Of a stretch of 64,000 nt of DNA, positions 26,110 to 34,704 are shown one piece after another. Position numbers and translations under genes: made by a program. The DNA comes from Terriglobia bacterium (lineage in GTDB: Bacteria; Acidobacteriota; Terriglobia; Bryobacterales; Bryobacteraceae): NCBI GenBank assembly GCA_021325235.1, contig JAJPHN010000040.1, forward strand, positions 1-64,000. The letters run 5' to 3'. Numbering within the stretch: position 1 is the first letter of the stretch; the number at the start of each line of letters is the position of its first letter. Below the pieces are notes generated by a model. That model did no database searches, was not told where the DNA came from, and was given only the letters and a program-made list of their open reading frames with translations.

Positions 26110-27609
26110 TTACCGAGGATTTTCGCCCTGTACCGTCAACCGTGCGGCACCTTTCCGGAAGAGCAGAAGCGCCAGTCCCTGGCGGAATGCGGGCGTCTCC
26201 AGCACGGATTCGTCTCCTCGACTGCGGAACTCCGGGATAACGGTTCTTGCGCCGGTTTCCGTGTCTTCCCAAAAGCCCAGATAGTCGCCGACTCCGAGCC
26301 GAAGTCGTATTCGCGCCGGCCCGTTGCCATCGACATACGCGATGTGCACTCTTGCGCTTGAAAGCATTCGGATCTGCACGCCTTCCGCATGCACGACCGT
26401 GGTGGCATCCGGCTTCATCTCAGCGAGCGGCACGGAATCGACGAAGCGATGCAGAATGCCTAGCTGTTTCCGCAGAGTGGCACCGCCGCCCCCCGGACCA
26501 TTCGGCTCGGTATCGCTTCCGTCCTCATGTCCAGGGCTGAATGAATAATCGAGAGCATCGAAAACCGCGCCGCCCGAAAGCAGGAAATTCCAGGCCTGCC
26601 GACGGTACCCTGCATCGGTTTGCCCCAGAAAACCGGTTTCGTCATACGTCAGCGGCTTGTCGATCCCGTAGTTCAGCGTAGCGGCTTCCGGATACGCATA
26701 ATGAAAATTGAGAACGCTCGCGCCTCGCACCGGCTCGCCCACCGCGAAGCGAAAATTACAGAAATTCTGCGCAATCAGATGCCGATTCGGCAAGCGCGAT
26801 TCTTCATCCGTGATCCATCCCGCTACGCGCTCCTGCCAGGCGAGCGACTGCGCATCAGCCAGATCGACCGAATTCGGATAGAGGTTGCGCCCGGGCAGCG
26901 CCAGGTACGGATTGATCACATCCGCCAGCTGGCCGCGATCAGACCAGGGCTCGTTCTGAATCTCGAAGATCACGTTTGGAAACGCATTGGCCTCTCGCAC
27001 CAGCTTGCGCGTGTACCGTTCCTGGTACGCGAGCAGGTTGCCATTGTCGAGCGTGTTCACGTTCTTCCAGCTCACCGGGTCGGTGTGGTTCACGTTATTC
27101 GGCGCGTTGAAGACGCTCATGTTCCACTGCGCGTCTCCGTACTGCGATGAAAACAGCGTCAGCTCGACGATGATGCCGCGCTCTTCCGCTGCCCGCAGAT
27201 AATCCCGCAGCCTTTGGAAGTAGCGATCGTCCCAGCGATCGAGATCGAACCGGTTTCCGCCGCCGGCATAGCCCGGCTCCTGGCTGCGGGCCCAGGGCAG
27301 AATCAGTTTTCCCGGCGCTGGCGCCAGCGTGTTCCGCCGAATGCCAAACGACTCGCCCGGAACCTCCACGTAGCTGCCACCGAACAGGCGCGTTTCGTTC
27401 AGTCCGTCCTTCTGCAGGGTTTCCAGATACTTCGTGCCGTCGAAATCGGCATTGATGACCGCGCCATAGTGCTCGCTGCTCGTTACCAGCACGATCGTTC
27501 GGCCGCGATAAGAAAAATAATGGTGATTGCTCGGGTCGAGATGAATCGGCTCGATGCCGTTTTGCGCAGCGAGCACAGCAGCGGCCAGCAGAGCGACAGT
27601 CATCCTCAT
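26110..27609 (-). CDS. secreted glycoside hydrolase, clan GH-A TIM barrel
   Basis: This 499-residue protein has an N-terminal signal segment (TVALLAAAVLAAQ). The barrel shows the acid/base site NVIFEIQNEPWSDRG (NEP motif) and a later candidate nucleophile in KPLTYDETGFLGQT, about 140 residues on, the spacing expected for clan GH-A. The ending is a beta-sandwich-like tail. The exact GH family cannot be settled by eye. GH5-like or DUF4038/GH140-like proteins are the nearest type. Its start overlaps the stop of the upstream CocE-like hydrolase (ATGA), so they are co-translated and may act on one esterified or amide-bearing substrate. Confidence 0.75.
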   Translation of the reverse strand: MRMTVALLAAAVLAAQNGIEPIHLDPSNHHYFSYRGRTIVLVTSSEHYGAVINADFDGTKYLETLQKDGLNETRLFGGSYVEVPGESFGIRRNTLAPAPGKLILPWARSQEPGYAGGGNRFDLDRWDDRYFQRLRDYLRAAEERGIIVELTLFSSQYGDAQWNMSVFNAPNNVNHTDPVSWKNVNTLDNGNLLAYQERYTRKLVREANAFPNVIFEIQNEPWSDRGQLADVINPYLALPGRNLYPNSVDLADAQSLAWQERVAGWITDEESRLPNRHLIAQNFCNFRFAVGEPVRGASVLNFHYAYPEAATLNYGIDKPLTYDETGFLGQTDAGYRRQAWNFLLSGGAVFDALDYSFSPGHEDGSDTEPNGPGGGGATLRKQLGILHRFVDSVPLAEMKPDATTVVHAEGVQIRMLSSARVHIAYVDGNGPARIRLRLGVGDYLGFWEDTETGARTVIPEFRSRGDESVLETPAFRQGLALLLFRKGAARLTVQGENPR

Positions 27610-29441
27610 GGCGCGCTCACTACCGGTAGCACGATGGCGCTGCTGTGGTAGACACGTTGAGTTGCCTTGCGATAATCGGCTGCGCTCGCTTCGAAGATGT
27701 TTAGTACAAACGTCTGCGGATTGCGGTCGTACACCGGAAACCAGGTACTCTGTACCTGCACCATCACACGATGGCCTTTGCGGAAGACATGGTCGTTTGT
27801 ATGCAGATCGATCGTGTACGCCAGCGGCTCATTCGGTTTCAGCGGCGCAGGATGTTCGAAGCCGTTGCGAAAACGTCCGCGAAAAATCTCGTCCGCAATG
27901 ATCAACTGATAGCCACCCATTTTGGCGTGCGTTTCTTTGTCATCGGGTGCGTCCTCGGGATATACGTCGATCAATTTCACTACCCAGTCGCTGTCGGTTC
28001 CGGACGTCGAAGCCACCAGTTTCGCTACGATATCGCCCGTAACGCGCAGATTGCTCGCGAGCGGTTCGGTTTCATACGACAGCACATCGGGCCGGTGGTC
28101 GACAAAGCGCTGATCCTGCACCAGCCACACCGGCCATTCGGGACCCGGATAAGTCGGCGTGACCGGTCGCGGCCGGTACGGCACCGGATTGGCCGGATCG
28201 CTCACATATTCGTCGTAGCTCTGTTTATCGCTTGCCCCCGCAGCATCGAACGAGAGCTTTCGCCCTGCCGCAAGATACAACCGCTTCTCTTCCACTTGCT
28301 GCGCCGGCGGCCACGCTTCGTATTCGCGCCATTGATTCGTCCCGGTTTCAAACGTTGTCGCCTCGGGCAGTTTCAGCGTCCCTTCGCCGCGTAGCCAGTA
28401 TTGAAACCAGGGCGTCCAGATCTTGTCGCGATACCACTTCGCCGTATCGCTGCCGAACTCGACCGGCCCTAAACGCGCGGCATCGCGGTTCCACTGCCCA
28501 TGATTCCACGGCCCGGCAACGAAATAGTTCCAATGGTTGTGATCGAACTTCTCCATCGCCGCATAAATTTGCTGCGGCCCATAAAAATCCTCCTGATCCC
28601 ACCAGCCCGCAACGTGCAGAATCGGCGTCTTCACATCGTGGATGTACGAGATCACGGTCTGCCGTTTCCAGAACGCATCATCGTTCGGATGCGAGACAAA
28701 ATCCTGCCAGGTCGGAATCTTGCCGTGAAAGTACCGCGCGTCCGCATTGCGCAGCGGACCCAGATTCAGATACCACTCGTAGGTATCCGCACGGTCGAAC
28801 TGAAAATGGTAGTTCTCCGCCGCAGTCGTCTCGAGCAGCGCCGAGTACTCAAAGCCGTAGCTCAGGCGAAACGCGCCGTTGTGATGAAAATCGTCGCCCA
28901 GAAACATATCGGCCGGCGAGGCCTGCTCGATAATCGCTTTCACCGCCGGGTGCGGATCGAGCGCCGCCATAACTGCGGTCCAGGCGTCATACGAGGTGCC
29001 ATGCAGGCCCACTTTGCCGTTGTTGTTCGGCACGTTATGAATCAGCCATTCGACCGTGTCCCAGGCATCGGTCGTTTCGTCCACGCCATTCTTGTCGGCC
29101 GGATCATGCGGAGGGCGTTGCATCACGAATTTGCCTTCGGATTTGAACCTTCCGCGCAGATTTTGAATGACGGTGATCCACTGGTCGGCTCCGGGATCGC
29201 TCGAAAAGACCTTCTCCACGACGGACTTCTCCGGCACGCCGTACGGTGTGCGGCGCAGCAGAATCGGCAGCGGGCCTTTCGCATCCTTGAACAAAATGAT
29301 TACCGTCTGCAGGCGAACGCCGTCGCGCATCGGGATCATCACTTCCCGATACTCGACGGCGATCCTGCCCTTCTCCGGCTCTTTCGGCATCTGAGGGCCG
29401 AAAGCGGCCAGAACGAATGCGAGCGCGGCCCAGCTTTTCAT
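27606..29441 (-). CDS. CocE/NonD-family hydrolase (X-Pro peptidase S15-like)
   Basis: This 611-residue protein has a signal peptide (WAALAFVLAAFG). The alpha/beta hydrolase core has the nucleophile elbow GLHGTSYDAW (Ser), the segment ILHVAGWWDQEDFYGP (candidate Asp) and GPWNHGQW (His). The C-terminal jelly roll includes SDWVVKLIDVYPED and HRVMVQVQSTWFP, as in the CocE/NonD family, which includes cocaine esterase, acylase and X-Pro dipeptidyl peptidases. The substrate is unknown. It is coupled to the downstream glycosidase. Confidence 0.9.
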   Translation of the reverse strand: MKSWAALAFVLAAFGPQMPKEPEKGRIAVEYREVMIPMRDGVRLQTVIILFKDAKGPLPILLRRTPYGVPEKSVVEKVFSSDPGADQWITVIQNLRGRFKSEGKFVMQRPPHDPADKNGVDETTDAWDTVEWLIHNVPNNNGKVGLHGTSYDAWTAVMAALDPHPAVKAIIEQASPADMFLGDDFHHNGAFRLSYGFEYSALLETTAAENYHFQFDRADTYEWYLNLGPLRNADARYFHGKIPTWQDFVSHPNDDAFWKRQTVISYIHDVKTPILHVAGWWDQEDFYGPQQIYAAMEKFDHNHWNYFVAGPWNHGQWNRDAARLGPVEFGSDTAKWYRDKIWTPWFQYWLRGEGTLKLPEATTFETGTNQWREYEAWPPAQQVEEKRLYLAAGRKLSFDAAGASDKQSYDEYVSDPANPVPYRPRPVTPTYPGPEWPVWLVQDQRFVDHRPDVLSYETEPLASNLRVTGDIVAKLVASTSGTDSDWVVKLIDVYPEDAPDDKETHAKMGGYQLIIADEIFRGRFRNGFEHPAPLKPNEPLAYTIDLHTNDHVFRKGHRVMVQVQSTWFPVYDRNPQTFVLNIFEASAADYRKATQRVYHSSAIVLPVVSAP

Positions 29442-29480
29442 AATTCCCGGATCATACCAGCGATCCGGGAGCGACTGCGG

Positions 29481-30473
29481 TTACCGCTTGCGGCGCTTCA
29501 CGACTCCAACCGCAGCCAGTCCGCCGCCGATCAGCAGGAACCCGAGCGACGCAGGCTCCGGCGTAGGCGTGGCCAGCAATCCGTTTACGTGCGTGCCGTC
29601 GGAATAAAAGCCGACCAGATCGCCCGCATCGTTGATGCCGTTGAGCACCGTGCCGCTCACGCCGAAAGCCGTCAGAAACTGCGCATTCGGATCGCTCACC
29701 GTCTGCCAGCTGTTCGTGTTCACGTTATAGACGAAGCCGTTGGTGCCGTCGTTCGCGTTCAGGAAAGAGCCCACCAGCTGACCTTTGTTATTCATTCCGA
29801 AAATACTGGTGTTTACGCCCACGCCCATCGGGTCGTCGAGGATCTTGTACGTGCCGTTCTCGTCCAGGAAGCCGTGGGTATTGCCGATGGCGTCGCTGTA
29901 GAAACCGGCGATCCAGCCGGCGTTGTTGATCGCCGTCGCCGTAACTGAGGTCGCTCCGGTAATTGACAAATCGGTGAAATGATTCGTCGAGAGATTCACT
30001 TCATAGCCGTGCGACACGTTCAATGCGTCAACGTAGAAGCCGACCGCGATATTGGAATCATTGATGCCCAGCAGCTGGTTGAAGCCCATCGAGCCGGAAT
30101 GGTCCACCGTCGTTTGTGTGCCGCCGATCTGGGAAAAGCCATGATTTGCTCCGGCCGCATCGACGTAGAATCCGACGGTGTTGTAGGTGCCGTTTGTTTT
30201 GGTGTTGTTGATGCCGACGACCTGCGTCTGTGCGGCGCCGTTGTAGTTTTCCGCTACAAAGCCGCCTGATTTCGTCCAGGTGTAACCGTTGTTCGGAACC
30301 ACGGCGCCATCGCCGAAGTATCCGGCAATCACGCCCGCGTTGTTGATCCCAAGCAGCTGGTTGAAGTTGGGATCGGCTGGATTGTTGATGGTTTGAAAGT
30401 TGTACGTGCTGGCGCTGGCCGTGGCGCAGGCGATACAAAGCGCGCTGGCAGCCGCAAGAAAAGTTCGTTTCAT
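29481..30473 (-). CDS. PEP-CTERM protein built of six repeats
   Basis: This 330-residue protein has an N-terminal signal (LAAASALCIACATASA). Six repeats of about 40-50 residues follow, each with a GIN(N/D)xGxxxGxF core and an HGF/HGY segment (for example QLLGINNAGVIAGYF and LNGINDAGDLVGFYSD), like HAF-type extracellular repeats that may fold as a propeller. The C-terminus is PTPEPASLGFLLIGGG, a membrane segment and KRRKR, the PEP-CTERM sorting signal recognised by exosortase/archaeosortase systems. It is thus a surface or exopolysaccharide-linked protein. No exosortase gene is in the window. Confidence 0.9.
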   Translation of the reverse strand: MKRTFLAAASALCIACATASASTYNFQTINNPADPNFNQLLGINNAGVIAGYFGDGAVVPNNGYTWTKSGGFVAENYNGAAQTQVVGINNTKTNGTYNTVGFYVDAAGANHGFSQIGGTQTTVDHSGSMGFNQLLGINDSNIAVGFYVDALNVSHGYEVNLSTNHFTDLSITGATSVTATAINNAGWIAGFYSDAIGNTHGFLDENGTYKILDDPMGVGVNTSIFGMNNKGQLVGSFLNANDGTNGFVYNVNTNSWQTVSDPNAQFLTAFGVSGTVLNGINDAGDLVGFYSDGTHVNGLLATPTPEPASLGFLLIGGGLAAVGVVKRRKR

Positions 30474-30581
30474 GAGTGTGATTACTCCTCCTCTTACCCG
30501 GAAAGCGACAACCTCCGCCCAATCCCCTCAACTTTTTTTAGTTTTTTTTCAGGGCGTTGATAAGATGTTGAGCGCTTCCCG

Positions 30582-31853
30582 ATGCAGACCCGATCCTGCG
30601 CCCTGCTGGCGCTTTTCGTCTTTTCCCTGCCGCTGGCTGCGGCCGACAACTTTTATCTGAAAAACGGCGATCGCGTCGTCTTCTACGGCGACAGCATCAC
30701 CGATCAGCGCCTGTATACGGTGCTCACCGAGACCTACGTCGTCACGCGCTATCCGAAGCTCGACGTCTTCTTCGTTCATTCCGGCTGGGGCGGCGACAAA
30801 GTTTCGGGGGGCGGCGGGGGACCCATCGATCTGCGCCTCGACCGCGATGTGATCGCCTACAAGCCGACCGTGATGACGATCATGCTTGGCATGAACGACG
30901 GCCTGTATCGCGCCGAAACCGAAGCGACCGACAAGGCCTACTTCGACGGGTACCGCCACATTGTCGAAAAGATGAAAGCGGCCGATCCCGGCATCCGCAT
31001 CACCGCCATTCAGCCCTCGCCCTACGACGATGTAACGCGCCCGCCGACTTTCCCGGGCGGCTACAACGAAGTCATGCGCAGCTTCGGCAAATGGATCGCA
31101 AATTACGCAAACGAAGCCAATCTGCAGGTCGCCGACCTGAACACGCCCGTGGTCGCGATGCTGCGCAAAGCCGACCAGCTCGATCCGGCTGAGGCGCAGA
31201 ACATTATCAAGGACCGCGTGCATCCCGGTTTCGCCGGACACCTGATCATGGCCGAGGGCCTGCTCGAGGCCTGGCACGCCCGGCCCTTGGTCTCATCGGT
31301 CACGATCGAAGCCGGCCCGAAACCAAAATGCTCAGCCGAATACGCCAACGTCAGCGATCTGGCATCCGCCAACGGCGGCTTACGCTGGACCGAGACCGAA
31401 GAAGCGCTGCCGCTGCCGTTCTCCGCCTGGAAGAACGACAAGTGGACCAGCGGCCCGCTCGATCTCGTTCTGCGCAGTTCCGATGTTTCTCAAGCGCTCA
31501 ATAACGAGCCGCTCAAAGTCGGCGGCCTCAAGAGCGGCGTCTACACCCTCAAGATCGACGGCCAGAGCATCGGCAATTTCAATAACGACGAACTCGCCCG
31601 CGGCATCAACCTGGCTTTACTCGACACGCCGATGGCGAAACAGGCCCAGGAGGTCTACGAGCTGACGGTGGCGCACTGCAACGTCCACAACGACCGGTGG
31701 CGGAACGTTCAGGTTCCGCTCGCACCCTACAATCTGCCGGCTGTCCAGTCTGCGATGCAGTCAGCCGACGAACTCGAAAGGGCGATTTTGCAGAAACGAA
31801 GCCAGGCAGCGCAGCCCAAGCCGCACCAATTCGAACTCGCGCCCGCTGCTTAG
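30582..31853 (+). CDS. secreted SGNH/GDSL-family esterase
   Basis: This 423-residue protein has a signal peptide (CALLALFVFSLPLAAA). Block I is VVFYGDSITDQ with nucleophile Ser at about residue 40. The Gly/Asn blocks appear as SGWGGDKV and MLGMNDG, and block V as DRVHPGFAGH with Asp and His. This is the order of SGNH esterases acting on acetylated sugars or lipids. The C-terminal 190 residues form an added beta-rich region (GLKSGVYTLKIDG). The coding end contains the first of three short repeats noted below. Confidence 0.9.
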   Translation: MQTRSCALLALFVFSLPLAAADNFYLKNGDRVVFYGDSITDQRLYTVLTETYVVTRYPKLDVFFVHSGWGGDKVSGGGGGPIDLRLDRDVIAYKPTVMTIMLGMNDGLYRAETEATDKAYFDGYRHIVEKMKAADPGIRITAIQPSPYDDVTRPPTFPGGYNEVMRSFGKWIANYANEANLQVADLNTPVVAMLRKADQLDPAEAQNIIKDRVHPGFAGHLIMAEGLLEAWHARPLVSSVTIEAGPKPKCSAEYANVSDLASANGGLRWTETEEALPLPFSAWKNDKWTSGPLDLVLRSSDVSQALNNEPLKVGGLKSGVYTLKIDGQSIGNFNNDELARGINLALLDTPMAKQAQEVYELTVAHCNVHNDRWRNVQVPLAPYNLPAVQSAMQSADELERAILQKRSQAAQPKPHQFELAPAA

Positions 31854-31931
31854 CCGGGAAATGCAGGAACGAAGCCAGCCAACCCGCAAAACTGCGAGCC
31901 GAGAACGCAAAATTCAGGAACGAAGCCAGCC
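31791..31931. repeat. three copies of a 17-base repeat
   Basis: Copies CAGAAACGAAGCCAGGC (31791-31807), CAGGAACGAAGCCAGCC (31864-31880) and CAGGAACGAAGCCAGCC (31915-31931) are spaced by 73 and 51 bases. They span the end of the SGNH gene, the intergenic gap and the first bases of the convergent gene's stop. The 12-base core also occurs in the kinase gene near 53093, probably by chance. The role is unknown. Confidence 0.6.
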
Positions 31932-32539
31932 TACTCGGCGGCGTACGCGAGTTGATCGGGCGGATGGGTGGCCGCGCGGATCGCGCTCATCAGCTGCGGC
32001 GCCGGGCTGATCCGGTTCATCACTTCAATCACCTTCGCGGGATAGCTTGGATCCGGATTGTAATAGTGGAGGATGCCGAGTACGTCCTGATTCCGGTATA
32101 GCTGGCTCTTGCCCAACTTGAAAGCCACCAGGTTGAGTCCGGCACGCAGGGTCGGGAACGTCTGATCGCCATTGCGCCAGCCGAAGATGTTGTTGTTCTT
32201 GTAGGCCTTTCCGCCGCCCGATTCAATCACGGAGATGCTGGGCAGCAGCCGCCAGTCGAGATGGTTGTCATCCGCCGCATGGACGAAATCTTCAGCCAAA
32301 AAGCTGACGGGACAGTGCAGGCTGGCGAGGAATCGCCGCAGACGTGCCGGACGCGGGTCCGGGGGAGCGGGCGGCGCGAGTTTGGGCGAAACCTGGGGAG
32401 TGGGCGGGATCGTCTTGCCGGAGATCTTCTCGAGTTTGCTGGTAAGCGGGAGCAGCAGCAGACTCGAAACCATCAGGCAACGTTTCGTTACCAGCGGGAG
32501 GTTCGCTCGGATGTTCCTATAACCAACTCGCATAACCAT
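31931..32539 (-). CDS. lysozyme-like (glucosaminidase/transglycosylase-fold) protein
   Basis: This 202-residue protein has an N-terminal hydrophobic segment (LMVSSLLLLPL), then a Pro-rich linker (TPQVSPKLAPPAPPDPRPA). A domain follows with DWRLLPSISVIESGGGK and NNNIFGWRNG. The Glu of VIESG sits where lysozyme-superfamily enzymes carry the catalytic acid, and N-(I)FGW is typical of glucosaminidase-like members. The rest (FPTLRAGLNLVAFKLG, YNPDPSYPAKVIEVMNRI) fits the lobe around the cleft. It is probably a periplasmic peptidoglycan hydrolase, but activity is inferred. Confidence 0.75.
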   Translation of the reverse strand: MVMRVGYRNIRANLPLVTKRCLMVSSLLLLPLTSKLEKISGKTIPPTPQVSPKLAPPAPPDPRPARLRRFLASLHCPVSFLAEDFVHAADDNHLDWRLLPSISVIESGGGKAYKNNNIFGWRNGDQTFPTLRAGLNLVAFKLGKSQLYRNQDVLGILHYYNPDPSYPAKVIEVMNRISPAPQLMSAIRAATHPPDQLAYAAE

Positions 32540-32607
32540 ATTTTAACAGGTTATGTTAGCCCTGCCCGATTCGGGGGAGATAGCCGGATCGAATGTAAGT
32601 AGAAGGT

Positions 32608-34704
32608 TTAACGGGAGATAATGGCGAGCTGTTCTCGTGGGAACGCGAATTTTCGCCCGAACTCGTCGATCAGGTTCACCTGGCACTGGTAGCGGCCTGG
32701 AGCGAGCGAAGCCGTGGCAGCCTCGATCGACACCGGAAGCGTAGCGGGGCGGTCGGCATTCAGCCGGGTTACGCGGACTGGGTTCGTTTGATAAATCCGC
32801 TTGTTACCGGAATAGAGCGTGAGCGCTGCTTCCACATCGGCGCGCTGGAAATTTTCGGGCAGGCCCTCGGGAATCTTGGGGTCGTAGACTTCGACATAGG
32901 CGAGCAGGTTCGAGCCCTTAGGAAAAACCCGAGTCACGTTGGGCACGAGCTGCTGGCCATTTGCGAGTAGCGGGTTTTGGGCGAGCAGCTTCTGCTTATT
33001 CTTGACGCCCGCCACCTGCGAGCCGGCCGGCTGGCGACCGCTGCTGAGCACCAGCGAACTCACGTGCAGCGTATTTGGCGAGGCGGCCAGATCGGGGACC
33101 GTGAACGATCGCTCGAAGGTGCCGACCTTCCCCTCGCCGTTCTCGCGCGCGACAAAGCGGATCTTGTACTTGCCCGGCCCGAGCGTCACGCCGGTGTCGT
33201 ACTGGACGCTCTTCTGGGTGACCTGGCCCGCCACATCGGCGGTCACCTTTAGCGGAATCGTGTCGCGAACGCTGGCGGCGGGATGGTTCTTCGCATCGCG
33301 CACCTCGGCGATGAAATCGAGTTCGGTGGCCTGCTTGGCGCCTTTCTTTTGAAATTCGAGCGCGGAGCCGGGAATCTTGGCGGTAATGGGAACGAAGTAC
33401 TTGTCCTTTGCCAGCCGGAAATAATCCACCTCGACGGCCAATGGCAGATCGGTAATCGGGTTGTCTGCGAGCAGCGCCTGCGAAAGCTGGGCCTCTTTAT
33501 CGGAATCCTGCATGCGGCGGAAAGTCGTTGGCGCGAAATAGCCCTGCCGGTAATCGAGCTTCGGTTTGAGCGCCGCAATGCGAGGTGCGAGTTTCACCTG
33601 AATGCGCCGGTAGCGCCCGTCCTGCGCCGGATTGCTCGAGACGTAGCTCAGCACGTAGTAGCTGCCGAAATCGCGCTGCACCTGGCGCAGACCGTCGGTC
33701 AGGTCATTGGAGTCGAGCAGCGCTTTCCCGCCGGTATCAAGCGCCAATGTTGCCAGTGTTTCCTGTTGATTGTTAAAGTTTTCCTTGAGCGAGCGCTGTC
33801 CGGCGCCGCTGTACAGGTTGTTGCCGACTGCGCCGGACTGGGTGGCGTCGCCGCCCGGAACCAGTGCCGAGAGCCCCCGCGCATCGATGGGATAGAAAGC
33901 AACGTTGGAGCGGATCGCGGTATTCACCGTTGCCCGCAGCTGCGACTGGTTATCGACGCCGTTCTTCTGGATGCCGCTGGAGATATAAACCAGCGCTTTT
34001 TTTTCCGGATACTGGGCCAGATTTCGGGCCGCATCTTCGAGCGCGGCCAGTTTCAGATCGGCGTTAAAGATGTTGAACTCGGTCTCGTCGGCGACGAACT
34101 GGCCGCTCTGGTCCTGGGCATCGGCGCCTTCGTCGGCAAAGGTCGCGTTCTCGCTCGATTCGCCGATACGGAAGCGGTTGATGGCGGCGATCAGCAGGTC
34201 GCGGTCCGAGGTGAAATCCTGCACGGTCTGCAGAGTTGTGCCGTAGACCAGGATGGAAACCGTGTCGCTCGCGGTCATTTGCGTCCGCAGAAACTTAATA
34301 GCGGCTTCGCGGGCGCGGATCTGCTCGGGCGGCTGCATGGAGGAGAAATCGAACAGAATGGCGATCAGCCGCCGGTCCTGATACTTGGAGAGCAGGTCGG
34401 TTTTGGCAGCCGCTTTCTCGCGGTCGGGATTGTAGCCCTGCGGTTCAGGCTGGCGCTGCGCGAACTGCACTTCGGGAGTGGGCAGCGGGGTGTTGCCGAG
34501 CCGCTGATAATCGACCGCCTGCAACTTCTGCAGCTTGCCGTCTTCGTAGAGCTGGAAATCGTCGGCGGTGAGGTTTGGGATCGGATTGCCGTTGCGGTCG
34601 GTTACGGTCACGTTCACGATGACGATATTGGTGGTGATCGAAAACGTCGGGTGCTGCTGGGGAAACGCCAGTACGGCCACCAGCACAAGTGTCAGTATTC
34701 TCAA
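32608..34704 (-). CDS. VWFA-related acidobacterial protein (long form)
   Basis: This 698-residue secreted protein (signal LTLVLVAVLAFPQQ) starts with the family's opening strands FSITTNIVIVNVTVTDRNG and NLTADDFQLYEDGK. The VWA-like domain has LIAILFDFSSMQPPEQ, a partly conserved DxSSM metal site, and SVSILVYGTTLQTVQDFTSD-like strands. A long C-terminal beta-sandwich region (from about 390) follows, which the short forms lack. Its start overlaps the stop of the upstream TonB-like receptor by four bases, so the two are made together. A role in envelope assembly or substrate binding with that receptor is inference. Confidence 0.88.
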   Translation of the reverse strand: MRILTLVLVAVLAFPQQHPTFSITTNIVIVNVTVTDRNGNPIPNLTADDFQLYEDGKLQKLQAVDYQRLGNTPLPTPEVQFAQRQPEPQGYNPDREKAAAKTDLLSKYQDRRLIAILFDFSSMQPPEQIRAREAAIKFLRTQMTASDTVSILVYGTTLQTVQDFTSDRDLLIAAINRFRIGESSENATFADEGADAQDQSGQFVADETEFNIFNADLKLAALEDAARNLAQYPEKKALVYISSGIQKNGVDNQSQLRATVNTAIRSNVAFYPIDARGLSALVPGGDATQSGAVGNNLYSGAGQRSLKENFNNQQETLATLALDTGGKALLDSNDLTDGLRQVQRDFGSYYVLSYVSSNPAQDGRYRRIQVKLAPRIAALKPKLDYRQGYFAPTTFRRMQDSDKEAQLSQALLADNPITDLPLAVEVDYFRLAKDKYFVPITAKIPGSALEFQKKGAKQATELDFIAEVRDAKNHPAASVRDTIPLKVTADVAGQVTQKSVQYDTGVTLGPGKYKIRFVARENGEGKVGTFERSFTVPDLAASPNTLHVSSLVLSSGRQPAGSQVAGVKNKQKLLAQNPLLANGQQLVPNVTRVFPKGSNLLAYVEVYDPKIPEGLPENFQRADVEAALTLYSGNKRIYQTNPVRVTRLNADRPATLPVSIEAATASLAPGRYQCQVNLIDEFGRKFAFPREQLAIISR

